A DNA stretch of 64,000 bases from an uncultured Clostridium sp. (GCA_900543885.1 UQTA01000002.1:1-64000); one strand, 5' to 3'. Shown: positions 53,983 through 62,997, counted from the stretch's first letter. The notes: generated from the sequence alone by a model not told the origin. Made by a program: numbers and translations.

Positions 53983-54732
53983 CTATTTTCCATGTTCGCG
54001 AAAAACAAGATACACTCTTTCACTGTCATCCTTCACCGGTTCTTTCGTAAACGCATCATAAGCAGCCACAAATTCCATCCCTGCTTCTTTTGCTGCCTCT
54101 TTTACCTCATCCAGAGAATAACATCTCTGATAATGGGTTTCTTCAAATTTGCGGAACAGTTCCCCTTCTTTAATAAATAAAGTCAGGTCATATTCATTGA
54201 TCCGTTCTTCTTCATCATAGAAATTCTCCCAGATAAAGCTGCTCTCTTCCCGGTTTTCTGCAAAAGTACCATCTGCCAACAGTTCTGTGTACTTGTATTC
54301 CGTATTCATGTCAAAAATAAAAATGCCGGATGGATCCAGATAGTTATTTACCAATTTAAATACCTGTACCAGATCCTCTTTTTCCAGGATATAGTTCATG
54401 GAATCGCAGATACTCACCGCTGCCTTTACTGTACCATAAAGCTCAAACTCCCGCATATCCTGCAAAAGGTACAAAATATCCAGTCCGGACCGGCCCCGCT
54501 TATCCATGGCGATCTCCAGCATGTCCTCAGAATTGTCCACACCGATCATATCATAGCCTGATTTTGCCAGAAGTTCTGTAATACTTCCTGTACCACAGCC
54601 AAGATCCAGCACCAGTCCATCTTTTACGCCATATTCATTTAACAGGCCCTTCAGATAATCTGCCCATTCTTCATAAGGAATATTATCCTGGAACAGATCA
54701 TAAACCTGGGCAAAGCTTGTATATGCGTCCAT
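53983..54732 (-). CDS. class I SAM-dependent methyltransferase
   Basis: 249 residues. SAM motif I is VLDLGCGTGSITELLAKSGYDMIGVDNSEDML near residue 41; motif II AAVSICDSMNYI. SAM binding is clear, the substrate is not. AGGGGAAG precedes the ATG. Similar proteins occur beside Hsp33 in Lachnospiraceae. Confidence 0.88.
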   Translation of the reverse strand: MDAYTSFAQVYDLFQDNIPYEEWADYLKGLLNEYGVKDGLVLDLGCGTGSITELLAKSGYDMIGVDNSEDMLEIAMDKRGRSGLDILYLLQDMREFELYGTVKAAVSICDSMNYILEKEDLVQVFKLVNNYLDPSGIFIFDMNTEYKYTELLADGTFAENREESSFIWENFYDEEERINEYDLTLFIKEGELFRKFEETHYQRCYSLDEVKEAAKEAGMEFVAAYDAFTKEPVKDDSERVYLVFREHGK

Positions 54733-54811
54733 TTTCTTCCCCTTTAATCAGCGAACAATGTCACTGGCACCTTTCAAAAAAATAGTTACAGTCCAGACTT
54801 GCATCTGTAAC

Positions 54812-54843
54812 ATAAAATACCTGCCCGGAAGATTCCGGACAGG
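54812..54843 (-). terminator. terminator after the SEC-C protein gene
   Basis: Minus-strand CCTGTCCGGAA...TTCCGGGCAGG then TATTTTA. Next to it GTTACAG...CTGTAAC (54785-54811) forms another small hairpin. Confidence 0.75.
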
Positions 54844-54860
54844 CGCACATTTCAGATTGC

Positions 54861-55370
54861 TTAAGCGTTCTTACCGCAGCACTTTTTGTACTTCTTTCCG
54901 CTTCCGCATGGACACGGATCATTTGGGAAGATCTTCTTTCCCTTGCGAACAGTACCGGAAGCTTTCTGGCTCTTGTACAGTTCCTTACGCTTCTCTGGAG
55001 TCAGGATCGCATCCCACTGTGGAAGTTCATACAGCCAGGTAGCCTTTGCTTCTACCATGTTGTAATACAGCTTTTCAGGATCGATCTCGATCTTAACTTC
55101 GGTATCCTCTTCCATAGTATCGATTGGGTTCTCATATCCCTTTAAGCTTTCGTTGATACCATCTAAGAATCCGGTCATGATCAGGATCTCTGTGTTGTAC
55201 TTCTCAGCCAGTTCCTTAACAGTACCTGTAATCACCTGCTCAGGCTGGGAAAGGATCTGCTCATAGATTCCTTTTTCAATCTGGAAATATCCGGACCACA
55301 GCTCTTCTCTTTTTTTATCATCCAGGCCGTCACCATATGCCAGATTTCTCCATGTTTCTAATAATGCCAT
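54861..55370 (-). CDS. SEC-C motif protein
   Basis: 169 residues. The C-terminal 25 residues form a SEC-C zinc motif (DPCPCGSGKKYKKCCG), as at the end of SecA. The N-terminal 130 residues are helical and not recognised. Zinc binding is likely; the role is unknown. AAGGATGG precedes the ATG. Confidence 0.82.
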   Translation of the reverse strand: MALLETWRNLAYGDGLDDKKREELWSGYFQIEKGIYEQILSQPEQVITGTVKELAEKYNTEILIMTGFLDGINESLKGYENPIDTMEEDTEVKIEIDPEKLYYNMVEAKATWLYELPQWDAILTPEKRKELYKSQKASGTVRKGKKIFPNDPCPCGSGKKYKKCCGKNA

Positions 55371-55545
55371 AGTAAAACCATCCTTATTTATATATTTAAC
55401 GGAGATTCAAAAAGACACACCTCCGCTATCGTAATATGTAGTATATAACAAAACTGTAGATTTTTCAAATATTTTCGCTAAAGCCCTGCTATTTCTTCGT
55501 TTTTCGTAAGAAATATTACGAATCATTACGTTTCTATGACTTCCA
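55371..55545. other. intergenic stretch with no feature seen
   Basis: A/T-rich sequence between the divergent units. It must hold the promoter of the SEC-C gene, but no clear match was picked. The rest of the gap, to 56130, holds the two RNA candidates described separately. Confidence 0.4.
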
Positions 55546-55580
55546 TTGCATTTTAAGCCCGGCCATGGTATAGTCTAAAT

Positions 55581-55646
55581 CAGTCAGAGATGACGCGGGC
55601 CCGGCAGTACCTGCTACGCAGAGTACTTCGGGCCATCCCCCTTTTT
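55581..55646 (+). ncRNA. candidate small RNA 1
   Basis: A promoter TTGCAT (55546) and TATAGT (55569), spaced by 17 bases, is followed by about 66 bases ending in a strong hairpin (GGGCCCGGC-AGTAC...GTACT-TC-GGGCC) and CCCCCTTTTT. No reading frame fits. No known RNA family was recognised. Confidence 0.45.
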
Positions 55647-55768
55647 CAGGTTATTTTTCGATTATCTTCCTTATTTTACATTCTCATTCTTTTGTGCCCT
55701 GCAGTTCCAATCCGTTCTTTTCCCTTTTCGCCCTTGTATATTTTTATTTGAAGTCTTATAATAATGAA

Positions 55769-55907
55769 GTCGCCAGTTCTGGGAGGAGTGCGGTTTCGCC
55801 CGTATCGGAGGTGTCCGGTCTCACACTGATTATCCCGGGAACACGCTCCGGCTGGAGATAAAGAACTGCTGTAAGATGATATTTTCACTTTACGGCAGTC
55901 TTTTTTT
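55769..55907 (+). ncRNA. candidate small RNA 2 (6S-like layout, family unknown)
   Basis: A promoter TTGTAT (55734) and TATAAT (55757) with a 17-base spacer is followed by about 139 bases. CAGTTCT at 55774 pairs with AGAACTG at 55862, closing a long structure; inside, CGGAG-GTGT-CCGG pairs with CCGG-GA-ACAC-G-CTCCG. It ends with a terminator (ACTGCTGTAA...TTACGGCAGTC and seven T). The layout recalls 6S RNA but the length is short and no signature was confirmed. Confidence 0.5.
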
Positions 55908-56130
55908 ATGTCTGTACTCATATCTTTCTGTATTTTTTTTAGTACATTTATATGAAAAACTTGTTTCTCAGGTGAGAAAATTTTGCTTGTAAAATGTCAT
56001 ATTATGTGAGAAAATGAACATAGGTGTGCCGTGATAAATTTAACAAAGGCAGCCAGTTTAAACAAACGGACCTGTCTGCTTATACAGACACAACCAATCA
56101 TACAAGTATCTTTGAAAGGAGTTTTAACAC

Positions 56131-56823
56131 ATGATTTATTCACAGGAAGTAGAAGAAATGTGCAAAGTTGCACAGGGCGTTCATCATGGCGCTGCTCCAA
56201 TCCCAGAAGAAGCAAAATGGGTAAAATCAAAGGAGATCAAAGACATCTCCGGTCTGACACACGGTGTAGGCTGGTGTGCTCCACAGCAGGGTGCATGTAA
56301 GCTGACCCTGAACGTAAAAGAAGGTATCATCCAGGAGGCTCTGGTAGAGACCATCGGATGTTCAGGTATGACCCACTCCGCAGCTATGGCAGCTGAGATC
56401 CTTCCAGGTTTAACCGTTCTGGAAGCATTAAACACTGACCTTGTATGTGATGCGATCAATACCGCTATGAGAGAGCTGTTCTTACAGATCGTTTACGGAA
56501 GAACCCAGAGTGCATTCTCTGAAGACGGACTTCCTGTAGGTGCTGGTCTGGAAGACCTTGGAAAGGGACTGCGTTCTCAGGTTGGTACTATGTACGGAAC
56601 TCTTAAGAAAGGTCCACGTTATCTGGAAATGGCAGAAGGCTATGTAACCGGTATCGCATTAGACGCTGATGATCAGATCATCGGATACCAGTTCGTAAAC
56701 CTTGGCAAGATGACCGATTTCATCAAGAAGGGTGATGATCCTACTACTGCATGGGAAAAGGCAAAAGGACAGTACGGCCGCGTTGCTGACGCTGTTAAGA
56801 TCGTTGACCCACGTAAAGAATGA
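56131..56823 (+). CDS. NifU/IscU-like scaffold protein paired with GGGtGRT
   Basis: 230 residues. The N-terminal half resembles the NifU/IscU fold (HGVGWCAPQQGACKLTL, ETIGCSGMTHSAAMAAEILPG, LVCDAINTA), with cysteines at places where clusters could bind. The C-terminal part (GTLKKGPRYLEMAEGYVTG...) is specific to this group. Automated pipelines call it an iron-sulfur assembly scaffold-like protein. AAAGGAG precedes the ATG. Codon use is strongly biased toward common codons, suggesting high expression. It forms an operon with the next gene, 27 bases away. Confidence 0.8.
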   Translation: MIYSQEVEEMCKVAQGVHHGAAPIPEEAKWVKSKEIKDISGLTHGVGWCAPQQGACKLTLNVKEGIIQEALVETIGCSGMTHSAAMAAEILPGLTVLEALNTDLVCDAINTAMRELFLQIVYGRTQSAFSEDGLPVGAGLEDLGKGLRSQVGTMYGTLKKGPRYLEMAEGYVTGIALDADDQIIGYQFVNLGKMTDFIKKGDDPTTAWEKAKGQYGRVADAVKIVDPRKE

Positions 56824-56850
56824 TGAGGACCAATTAGGAGGATTAAGAAG

Positions 56851-57861
56851 ATGGCATTATTTGAATCATATGAGAGAAGAATTGATAAGATCAATTCTGT
56901 ATTAAACAGCTATGGCATTGCTTCTATCGAAGAAGCTGAGAAGATCACAAAAGATGCAGGCCTGGACGTTTATGCTCAGGTTAAGAAGATCCAGCCTATC
57001 TGCTTCGAGAACGCTTGCTGGGCTTACACTGTAGGCGCTGCTATCGCTATCAAGAAGGGCTGCAAGAGAGCTGCTGACGCTGCTGCAGCAATCGGCGAAG
57101 GTCTTCAGGCATTCTGTATCCCTGGTTCTGTTGCTGACCAGCGTAAAGTTGGTTTAGGACATGGTAATCTGGGAAAGATGCTTCTGGAAGAAGATACTGA
57201 CTGCTTCTGCTTCTTAGCAGGACATGAGTCTTTCGCAGCTGCTGAAGGTGCGATCGGTATCGCTGAGAAGGCTAACAAGGTTCGTCAGAAACCTCTGCGC
57301 GTTATCTTAAACGGTTTAGGAAAAGACGCTGCACAGATCATCTCCCGTATCAACGGATTTACATATGTTGAGACTGAGATGGATTACTACACAGGCGAAG
57401 TAAAAGAGCTGTGGAGAAAATCCTACTCTGACGGTTTAAGAGCAAAAGTTAACTGCTACGGCGCTAACGACGTAACAGAAGGCGTTGCTATCATGTGGAA
57501 GGAAGGCGTTGACGTTTCCATCACCGGTAACTCCACCAACCCAACCAGATTCCAGCATCCAGTAGCTGGTACTTACAAGAAAGAATGCATCGAAAAAGGC
57601 AAGAAGTACTTCTCCGTAGCTTCCGGCGGCGGTACAGGACGTACTCTGCACCCAGACAACATGGCAGCTGGTCCTGCTTCTTATGGTATGACCGATACCA
57701 TGGGACGTATGCACTCTGATGCACAGTTCGCTGGTTCCTCTTCCGTACCTGCTCATGTAGAAATGATGGGTCTGATCGGTATGGGCAACAACCCAATGGT
57801 AGGTGCTACCGTTGCAGTTGCTGTTTCCATCGAGGAAGCTGCAAAGGCTGGTAAGTTCTAA
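56851..57861 (+). CDS. GGGtGRT family protein
   Basis: 336 residues. The family is named after the motif SGGGTGRTLHPDN near residue 260; GLGHGNLGKMLLEEDTDCFCFLAGHESFAAAEGAIGIAEKA and SITGNSTNPTRFQHPVAGTYKKE are further conserved stretches. No biochemical function is known. It is always near the NifU-like gene. AGGAGG lies eight bases before the ATG. Codon bias is very strong, comparable to ribosomal-type genes, so the product is probably abundant. Confidence 0.88.
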   Translation: MALFESYERRIDKINSVLNSYGIASIEEAEKITKDAGLDVYAQVKKIQPICFENACWAYTVGAAIAIKKGCKRAADAAAAIGEGLQAFCIPGSVADQRKVGLGHGNLGKMLLEEDTDCFCFLAGHESFAAAEGAIGIAEKANKVRQKPLRVILNGLGKDAAQIISRINGFTYVETEMDYYTGEVKELWRKSYSDGLRAKVNCYGANDVTEGVAIMWKEGVDVSITGNSTNPTRFQHPVAGTYKKECIEKGKKYFSVASGGGTGRTLHPDNMAAGPASYGMTDTMGRMHSDAQFAGSSSVPAHVEMMGLIGMGNNPMVGATVAVAVSIEEAAKAGKF

Positions 57862-57892
57862 AATTAGTACAGCAGATTAGTACAACAAAATT

Positions 57893-57928
57893 AGAGAAGC
57901 TGATATACGTCGGCTTCTCTTTTTTTAT
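57893..57928 (+). terminator. terminator of the GGGtGRT operon
   Basis: AGAGAAGC pairs with GCTTCTCT around a 12-base loop, then seven T. Confidence 0.9.
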
Positions 57929-57931
57929 TAT

Positions 57932-57954
57932 ATGTACTCTCGGAATCTTTCCTG
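57932..57954. repeat. solo terminus of the foldback repeat family
   Basis: ATGTACTCTCGGAATCTTTC sits directly after the GGGtGRT terminator. No second terminus follows within 200 bases. Confidence 0.7.
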
Positions 57955-58102
57955 CAGCATTCTTACCTTATTACAGTGTTGAAGTTGTCATATATTTCAT
58001 TTTATTTTGACATTCAAGATAATTTGTTTTATACTCTGTTTGTATACAATATGATCATTTCATATAAACACATTCAATCACTATATAAATCGGGAGTTAC
58101 AA

Positions 58103-58981
58103 ATGAAAAAAATTGGAATCGTAACAGATAGTCACAGCAGCATTTCACAAAAACTGGCAAATGAACTGGGAATCCTGGTTCTTCCCATGCCTTTTTATAT
58201 TGATGATGAATGTTATTATGAAGATATCACTTTGTCCAGAGAAGAATTTTTTAAAAAATTAGACTCCGGCGCAAAGATCAGCACCTCACAGCCAAATCCC
58301 GCTGCCGTAATGGAGCTGTGGGACAAGGCCCTTACAGAATACGAAAACATTCTTTATATTCCTTTAAGCAGCGGCTTAAGCGGTTCCTGTTTTACAGCAG
58401 AAGCTATGGCTCAGGATGAACCTTACGCCGGCCGGGTATTTGTGGTTGACAACGGCCGGGTGTCCACACCCCTTCATCGCTCCATCTTAGATGCCCTGGA
58501 ACTGATTGAAAAGGGTTATTCTGCTCCCCAGATCAAGGAGATCCTGGAAGCAGCCCGGGCAGATATGGTTATTTATGTAGGTGTGCAGACTCTGGAGCAT
58601 TTAAAACAAGGCGGCCGGATTTCTCCTGCCGCCGCTGCACTGGCTAATATATTAAACATAAAACCTGTTTTAAAATTTGATGTAGGAACTCTGGATATTT
58701 TCAAAAAATGCCGGGGCTTCGCAAAAGTCCGTCATTCCATGATTGAAGCCATGAAACACGACCTGGACACCCGTTTTAAAGAACAGTTAGAAAAAGGGGA
58801 GGTTTATCTTCTGGCCGCATCCAGTTCCACACCAGAAGACACTGCCTCCTGGCTGGAGGAAATCCACGAAGCTTTCCCTGGTATGGATGTTCTCTGCGAT
58901 GACCTGTCTTTAGGTATCTCCTGCCACATTGGTTTTGGCGGACTTGGAATCGGCTGTTCCTGTAAGCCAAAATATGAATGA
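58103..58981 (+). CDS. DegV family fatty-acid-binding protein
   Basis: 292 residues. DegV proteins (FakB group) bind a fatty acid for phosphorylation by FakA. KIGIVTDSHSSIS at the start, STSQPNPAAVMELW, YIPLSSGLSGSCFTAEAMA and VGVQTLEHLKQGGRIS are characteristic, as is the C-terminal HIGFGGLGIGC. GGGAG precedes the ATG. No fakA gene in the window. Confidence 0.92.
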   Translation: MKKIGIVTDSHSSISQKLANELGILVLPMPFYIDDECYYEDITLSREEFFKKLDSGAKISTSQPNPAAVMELWDKALTEYENILYIPLSSGLSGSCFTAEAMAQDEPYAGRVFVVDNGRVSTPLHRSILDALELIEKGYSAPQIKEILEAARADMVIYVGVQTLEHLKQGGRISPAAAALANILNIKPVLKFDVGTLDIFKKCRGFAKVRHSMIEAMKHDLDTRFKEQLEKGEVYLLAASSSTPEDTASWLEEIHEAFPGMDVLCDDLSLGISCHIGFGGLGIGCSCKPKYE

Positions 58982-59027
58982 TCCTTAACCCAAACAAAAA
59001 GCATTCCATTCGTTTTCTCTCATTTTC

Positions 59028-59823
59028 CTAAAATACGATTGGTGAGACCAGATTACGCAGCACAGCCACAATGCTCCAGCCTGCAATAGCACTTACTGGA
59101 ATAAATATCCAGTTTCGCTTTAACCCCCGGTATCTGCGCTGTAATCTTATGGTCATCTCCTACCATTTGCGGAACACTAAAAATACTCATGTCAACATTT
59201 TCAGGATCAGAAGAAGCCAGAGAAGCCGCAATAGCTACGTTTACCTTTGTAGGCAAAATAGAAATGGCTTCTTTTGCGTTGCCATGAAATACCTGCTTTT
59301 CTTCTGTGGTTGTCAGAAGGCTTTCTTCAAACAGTGGAGTTCCCAAAAGAGCTTTCGGTCCCTTTTTCGTACGGAAAGAAGTCTGTGTTTGTCCCATAAG
59401 AGAAATAGTCCGCAGCACATCAAAGCCGCCGATAGCACCAGAGGCAATATGAATCTTTCTTCCCTTTATTCTTGCGCATTCGCTTATCTCTCTGTAAAAT
59501 GTTTCATCTGCCAAAGCACCAATCGATAAGAGGACCAGGTCTGCACCTTCAGACAATATTTTCATACCATAATCTTGGACTGCCTTAACAGAAGCAGCCT
59601 CTGCCACATAATCCGGTCTGTCTTTCATCAATTTTTCCAGGGTACTGCATGCGCGGCAGCCGCCTTTTTCTGCCAGTGCCTCTGTTTTTTCTCTTGTCCG
59701 CCCTAATATACCTGTCAGTTCATATTCATCAAGCATTCCCTTATTGTAGGCCTCTACAACAATTCCCGCCAGAAAACCATTTCCAAGAATTGACAATTTT
59801 TTCTTTTCTGTAACCTTAGTCAT
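59028..59823 (-). pseudogene. aspartate dehydrogenase-like protein with C-terminal frameshift
   Basis: The Rossmann start LSILGNGFLAGIVVEAY and the aspartate dehydrogenase core (LLSIGALADETFYREI, HIASGAIGGFDVLRTIS, NVAIAASLAS) are intact. The frame ends ...LDIYSSKCYCRLEHCGCAA at 59053, but one frame over the sequence continues VSAIAGWSIVAVLRN LVSPIVF to a stop at 59028, which is the usual family end. One base is therefore lost or gained near 59083. The enzyme would lose only its last helix, so it might still fold; a sequencing error is equally possible. It follows the LysR gene. Confidence 0.75.
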
Positions 59824-59931
59824 TATATTCTTTCTCTTTTAGCAAAAAATAATTTTTATTTTGTTCTTATTTAATAAAACTTTTTTGATCAAACGATCAA
59901 AGGACTGTCCTTTGACTACCCATGCCCTTAT

Positions 59932-60828
59932 TTATATGTATATCTCAAATTCTACCTGCTCCATTTCCACAAGTCCCTGCCGTAAACACTTCAAAAATTG
60001 GCGGACTCTCCGGCTTCCTGCTGCCTTTTCCTGACAAAGACAATAGATTTCTCTCGGAGGGATTTCAAATGCTGCAGGCAATTTTCTGATACCTCCCTCT
60101 GCCAGAAGGCCTACAGCCACACTTGCCGGAACAAACGCCCAGTTTTCTTCTTTGCAAAGAAAAAACTGCAGCTGATTCATAAGTGAAAGTGCCAATTTAG
60201 GCTGCTTGCCCTGAAATATCTCACTGTGCCAACGAACAAATTCATAAGACCAGTCTACATAGATCTCATGCTGCAGATCCAGCTGCTCTTTTCTCACTGC
60301 TCCGCTGTAATCACTTCCTTCTGCGCATAAAAAGAACATCGGTTCAGAAAAAGCCGGAATAACCCGGATCACTGCTGATTCAAATTTCGTTGTTGTAAAA
60401 GCAATATCTGTAATCCCCTTTTCAAGGCCTGAGCGATCCGGATCCGCTTCCTGAATTTCTAAAACAATATCTGGATTTTCCGCCATAAAACGCTCATACA
60501 CTGGTGTTAAAAGATGGGTTCCTAAGCTGTTCATAGAAGAAATCCTCAGTTTTTCTGCTCCTGTGTCTTTCCCTAACGCCAGCATTTCTTCCAAAATTTC
60601 CTGATATTTTACCGCTAATTCCAAAAACTTTTCACCCTTATCTGTAAGCATAACGCTCCGGCTTCCTTTGCCCCGTATAAACAAGGTATATCCAAGCCTT
60701 CGCTCTAAGATCCGTATTTTTGTGCTTAAAGAAGACTGACTGATAAATAACTTTTCTGCTGCCCTTGATATGCTCTGATTTCTGCACACTTCCAGAAATG
60801 CCTGTATTTCCTGATCCATTTTAATCAT
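59932..60828 (-). CDS. LysR-family transcriptional regulator
   Basis: 298 residues. The N-terminal winged helix is FLEVCRNQSISRAAEKLFISQSSLSTKIRILERRLGYTLFIRG, the standard LysR pattern; the C-terminal part is the two-lobed effector domain. GAGGTG lies upstream of the ATG. It is divergent from the EamA transporter gene with 179 bases between them, which suggests it controls that gene. The effector is unknown. Confidence 0.93.
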   Translation of the reverse strand: MIKMDQEIQAFLEVCRNQSISRAAEKLFISQSSLSTKIRILERRLGYTLFIRGKGSRSVMLTDKGEKFLELAVKYQEILEEMLALGKDTGAEKLRISSMNSLGTHLLTPVYERFMAENPDIVLEIQEADPDRSGLEKGITDIAFTTTKFESAVIRVIPAFSEPMFFLCAEGSDYSGAVRKEQLDLQHEIYVDWSYEFVRWHSEIFQGKQPKLALSLMNQLQFFLCKEENWAFVPASVAVGLLAEGGIRKLPAAFEIPPREIYCLCQEKAAGSRRVRQFLKCLRQGLVEMEQVEFEIYI

Positions 60829-60884
60829 TTCACCTCAATGTACGTTGAAAATCTTACTTTATTTTTCTTATCATCAACTATCTT

Positions 60885-60926
60885 ATATATTGAATCCATT
60901 CAATATTATATAAGACTTTTCTGTAT
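60885..60926. promoter_or_regulatory. shared operator-like region upstream of the EamA gene
   Basis: TTGAATCCATTCAATATTAT contains the dyad TTGAAT-CC-ATTCAA, a good LysR-type T-N11-A-like candidate. The same sequence recurs before the decayed EamA copy at about 62679. It lies between the divergent LysR and EamA genes. Confidence 0.5.
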
Positions 60927-60955
60927 TTTACAAGAAGTATTTCCAATGCTACACT
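60927..60955 (+). promoter_or_regulatory. promoter of the EamA transporter gene
   Basis: TTTACA and TACACT with a 17-base spacer. The identical hexamers and spacing occur at 62722-62750. Confidence 0.7.
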
Positions 60956-61007
60956 CTGAATATAAACAACAAGATCCTTAGATTTTCAGGATCACAGGAG
61001 GCACTTT

Positions 61008-61931
61008 ATGATTTCATCCACGGTATCTGAATCCAGGTCATTCTCTCATTTCAGAGAAAATATCCCCGCTCTTGCCGCTATTACCGGCAATACACTTTGG
61101 GGATTCAGCTTTCTTTTATCTAAAACAGCCCTTCGTTACGCTCCCACCAGCGTATTGCTATCCATACGCTTTATCATTGCATTTTTTCTGATGAATTTAA
61201 TGATCCTCTTTAAAATAGAGCACTTAACACTAAAGGGCAAAAAAGTACTTCCGCTGCTCCTTCTGGCATTAAATGAAGTGGTTTATTTTTATTGCGAAAG
61301 CTACGGCATCGCCTATACCAACAGCATGTTCACCGGCGTTGTCCTCTCCCTGGTGCCAATCCTTGCAATGGGGCTTTCTGCTGCCTTTTTAAAAGAGTTT
61401 CCAGCCTCACGACAGGTCTTTTTCAGCTTTTTCCCAGTAGCAGGCGTGATCATCATCACATTAACAGGCAGTGCCTCCGGCACCATCCGACCAGTCGGCA
61501 TTCTTTTTGTTCTGTCTGCCTGCATCTTATCTGCCATTTACCGTGTGCTTAACCGAAAAGCATCCTGTGAGTTTTCCGCCATTGAGCGTGCCTATTTTAC
61601 AATTTTCAGTTCTTGTCTCTTTTTTACAGCGGACGCTCTTCATGGGTTGGAAGGAAATGTGGAAAAACTGCTCCACTATGTCACAATCCCCGGTTTTATC
61701 ATCCCGGTACTGATCCTCAGTTTCTTCTGCTCCGTTACCTGCAATATTCTGGTAAACTACGCAGCCGGTAAGATGTCTGTAGGAAAACTGGCAGCTTTTT
61801 CCAATCTGCAGACCATGTGGTCTATGTTCGCAGGAGTGCTGTTTCTTAAAGAACCCTTTGGATGGTCATCCTTTATTGGTTCTTTGCTGATCTTATATGG
61901 AATATGGCAGGTTACAAAAAGTAAGGCCTGA
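61008..61931 (+). CDS. EamA/DMT-family transporter
   Basis: 307 residues with ten membrane helices in two EamA repeats: LAAITGNTLWGFSFLLSKTALRYAPTSVLLSIRFIIAFF, and the second ending AAFSNLQTMWSMFAGVLFLKEPFGWSSFIGSLLILYGIW. Exporters of amino acids or metabolites are common in this family; the substrate is unknown. CAGGAGG precedes the ATG. It probably answers to the divergent LysR regulator. Confidence 0.92.
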   Translation: MISSTVSESRSFSHFRENIPALAAITGNTLWGFSFLLSKTALRYAPTSVLLSIRFIIAFFLMNLMILFKIEHLTLKGKKVLPLLLLALNEVVYFYCESYGIAYTNSMFTGVVLSLVPILAMGLSAAFLKEFPASRQVFFSFFPVAGVIIITLTGSASGTIRPVGILFVLSACILSAIYRVLNRKASCEFSAIERAYFTIFSSCLFFTADALHGLEGNVEKLLHYVTIPGFIIPVLILSFFCSVTCNILVNYAAGKMSVGKLAAFSNLQTMWSMFAGVLFLKEPFGWSSFIGSLLILYGIWQVTKSKA

Positions 61932-61971
61932 CTTTGTCATTAGCAGGACTTTCTGTAAAAATACAGGAATA

Positions 61972-62598
61972 TCATTTATAAAGAGATAACCATTCCATTA
62001 ATTCTTTATACAAACGTGCCGGCTGGCTTTCGTATACATTTACGTATTCCCAGCCGGTACTTCTGTCTTTAAAAGCCGGATATAAAAAACCAAACTCCGG
62101 CACACCCGGTTCATATTCCCCGGTCAGCGGACTGATCACACATAACAAATAAGTATAAACCTCTTCCGAACCTTCCATCCACTCCTTATCTGTTCCCTTT
62201 ACAGGCACATCATATTGTCCATAATACATAAAACATGAAAATGGATATCCCGGATGATATTTCTCTCCCAATACCTCATAAAACAGATCCATATAGGCAT
62301 CATTTTTCATTTCAGATTCTTTGACACCATCAAGGAGCTGCCATACACTTCCCGGCTTTCTCATTTCTTTTGTCAGCCGATACTCCTTTAACTGCTCATT
62401 GGTTCTGGAAATCAGCACTGTTTTTGCCATATTTAAATTTCTGCTACGTTCACCAGCTGACAGCTTCAAAAAATTCGTATTAAATGTACCGTCTACATAG
62501 CCTTCTTCATCAAAATAGGCCCCTGCGATCCGGCCTACAGAAGCTCTGGCCGGTGTCATACGCCTGGTCAGCTCCAGCATGTCATCTCTGTTTATCAT
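61972..62598 (-). CDS. DUF4317-family protein, short form
   Basis: 208 residues, matching the N-terminal part of DUF4317: MINRDDMLELTRRMTPARASVGRIAGAYFDEEG, FMYYGQYDVPVKGTDKEWMEGSEEVYTYLLCVISPLTG and GFLYPAFKDRSTGWEYVNVY. Typical family members are longer, so this may be a short subtype. The start at 62598 has AGGAGG at eleven bases; the frame is open back to a GTG at 62631. Function unknown. Converges with the EamA gene. Confidence 0.75.
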   Translation of the reverse strand: MINRDDMLELTRRMTPARASVGRIAGAYFDEEGYVDGTFNTNFLKLSAGERSRNLNMAKTVLISRTNEQLKEYRLTKEMRKPGSVWQLLDGVKESEMKNDAYMDLFYEVLGEKYHPGYPFSCFMYYGQYDVPVKGTDKEWMEGSEEVYTYLLCVISPLTGEYEPGVPEFGFLYPAFKDRSTGWEYVNVYESQPARLYKELMEWLSLYK

Positions 62599-62678
62599 GA
62601 CCTTTACATCCTCCTGTTTTATATCCACCACACCAATTTTTAAAAAAACAGACCTGCTGCTTCATCCAATATCAGTCA

Positions 62679-62920
62679 AATCTATTCAATCCATTCAATA
62701 TAATATATGATTTTTCTGTATTTTACAAGACACACCTACAATGATACACTCAGCTTATATTAAGAACACGTTTAACTTGCTTCTTTCTCCAACCTGCAGA
62801 CCATGTGGTCCATGTTTGCAAGAGTATTATTTCTTCGGGAACCCTTTGGTCTGTCCTTTATTGGTTCAGTTCTGATCGTATACGGTATATGGCATGTTAC
62901 AAAAAGAAACACACCTTAAT
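62679..62920 (+). pseudogene. decayed duplicate of the EamA unit
   Basis: The 5' part (62679-62750) repeats the operator and promoter of the EamA gene (same TTTACA-17-TACACT). The 3' part (62784-62920) encodes FSNLQTMWSMFARVLFLREPFGLSFIGSVLIVYGIW, a copy of the last 46 codons of EamA with changes. Almost the entire gene between is deleted. No product is expected. This explains most of the 62632-62997 gap. Confidence 0.85.
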
Positions 62921-62997
62921 TTTTCCTATCTGTACGCCCCGGCTTTCCTATGTTATACTCAATTTAAAAAATTTACAGTTAAAGGAGTGTACACAAA

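Noticed and set aside
55581..55646. Calling the first RNA candidate SRP RNA
   Set aside because: It shares a short AGATGACGCG string with E. coli 4.5S RNA, but the conserved GGAAG/AGCA internal loop of SRP RNA is absent.
55769..55907. Calling the second RNA candidate 6S RNA
   Set aside because: The closing stem and internal loop look similar, but it is about 40 bases shorter than usual and no family signature could be confirmed by eye. Left as unassigned.
55676..55921. Minus-strand open frame of 81 codons over the small RNA candidate
   Set aside because: No ribosome binding site, odd composition, and it is antisense to a promoter-terminator unit. Taken as a shadow.
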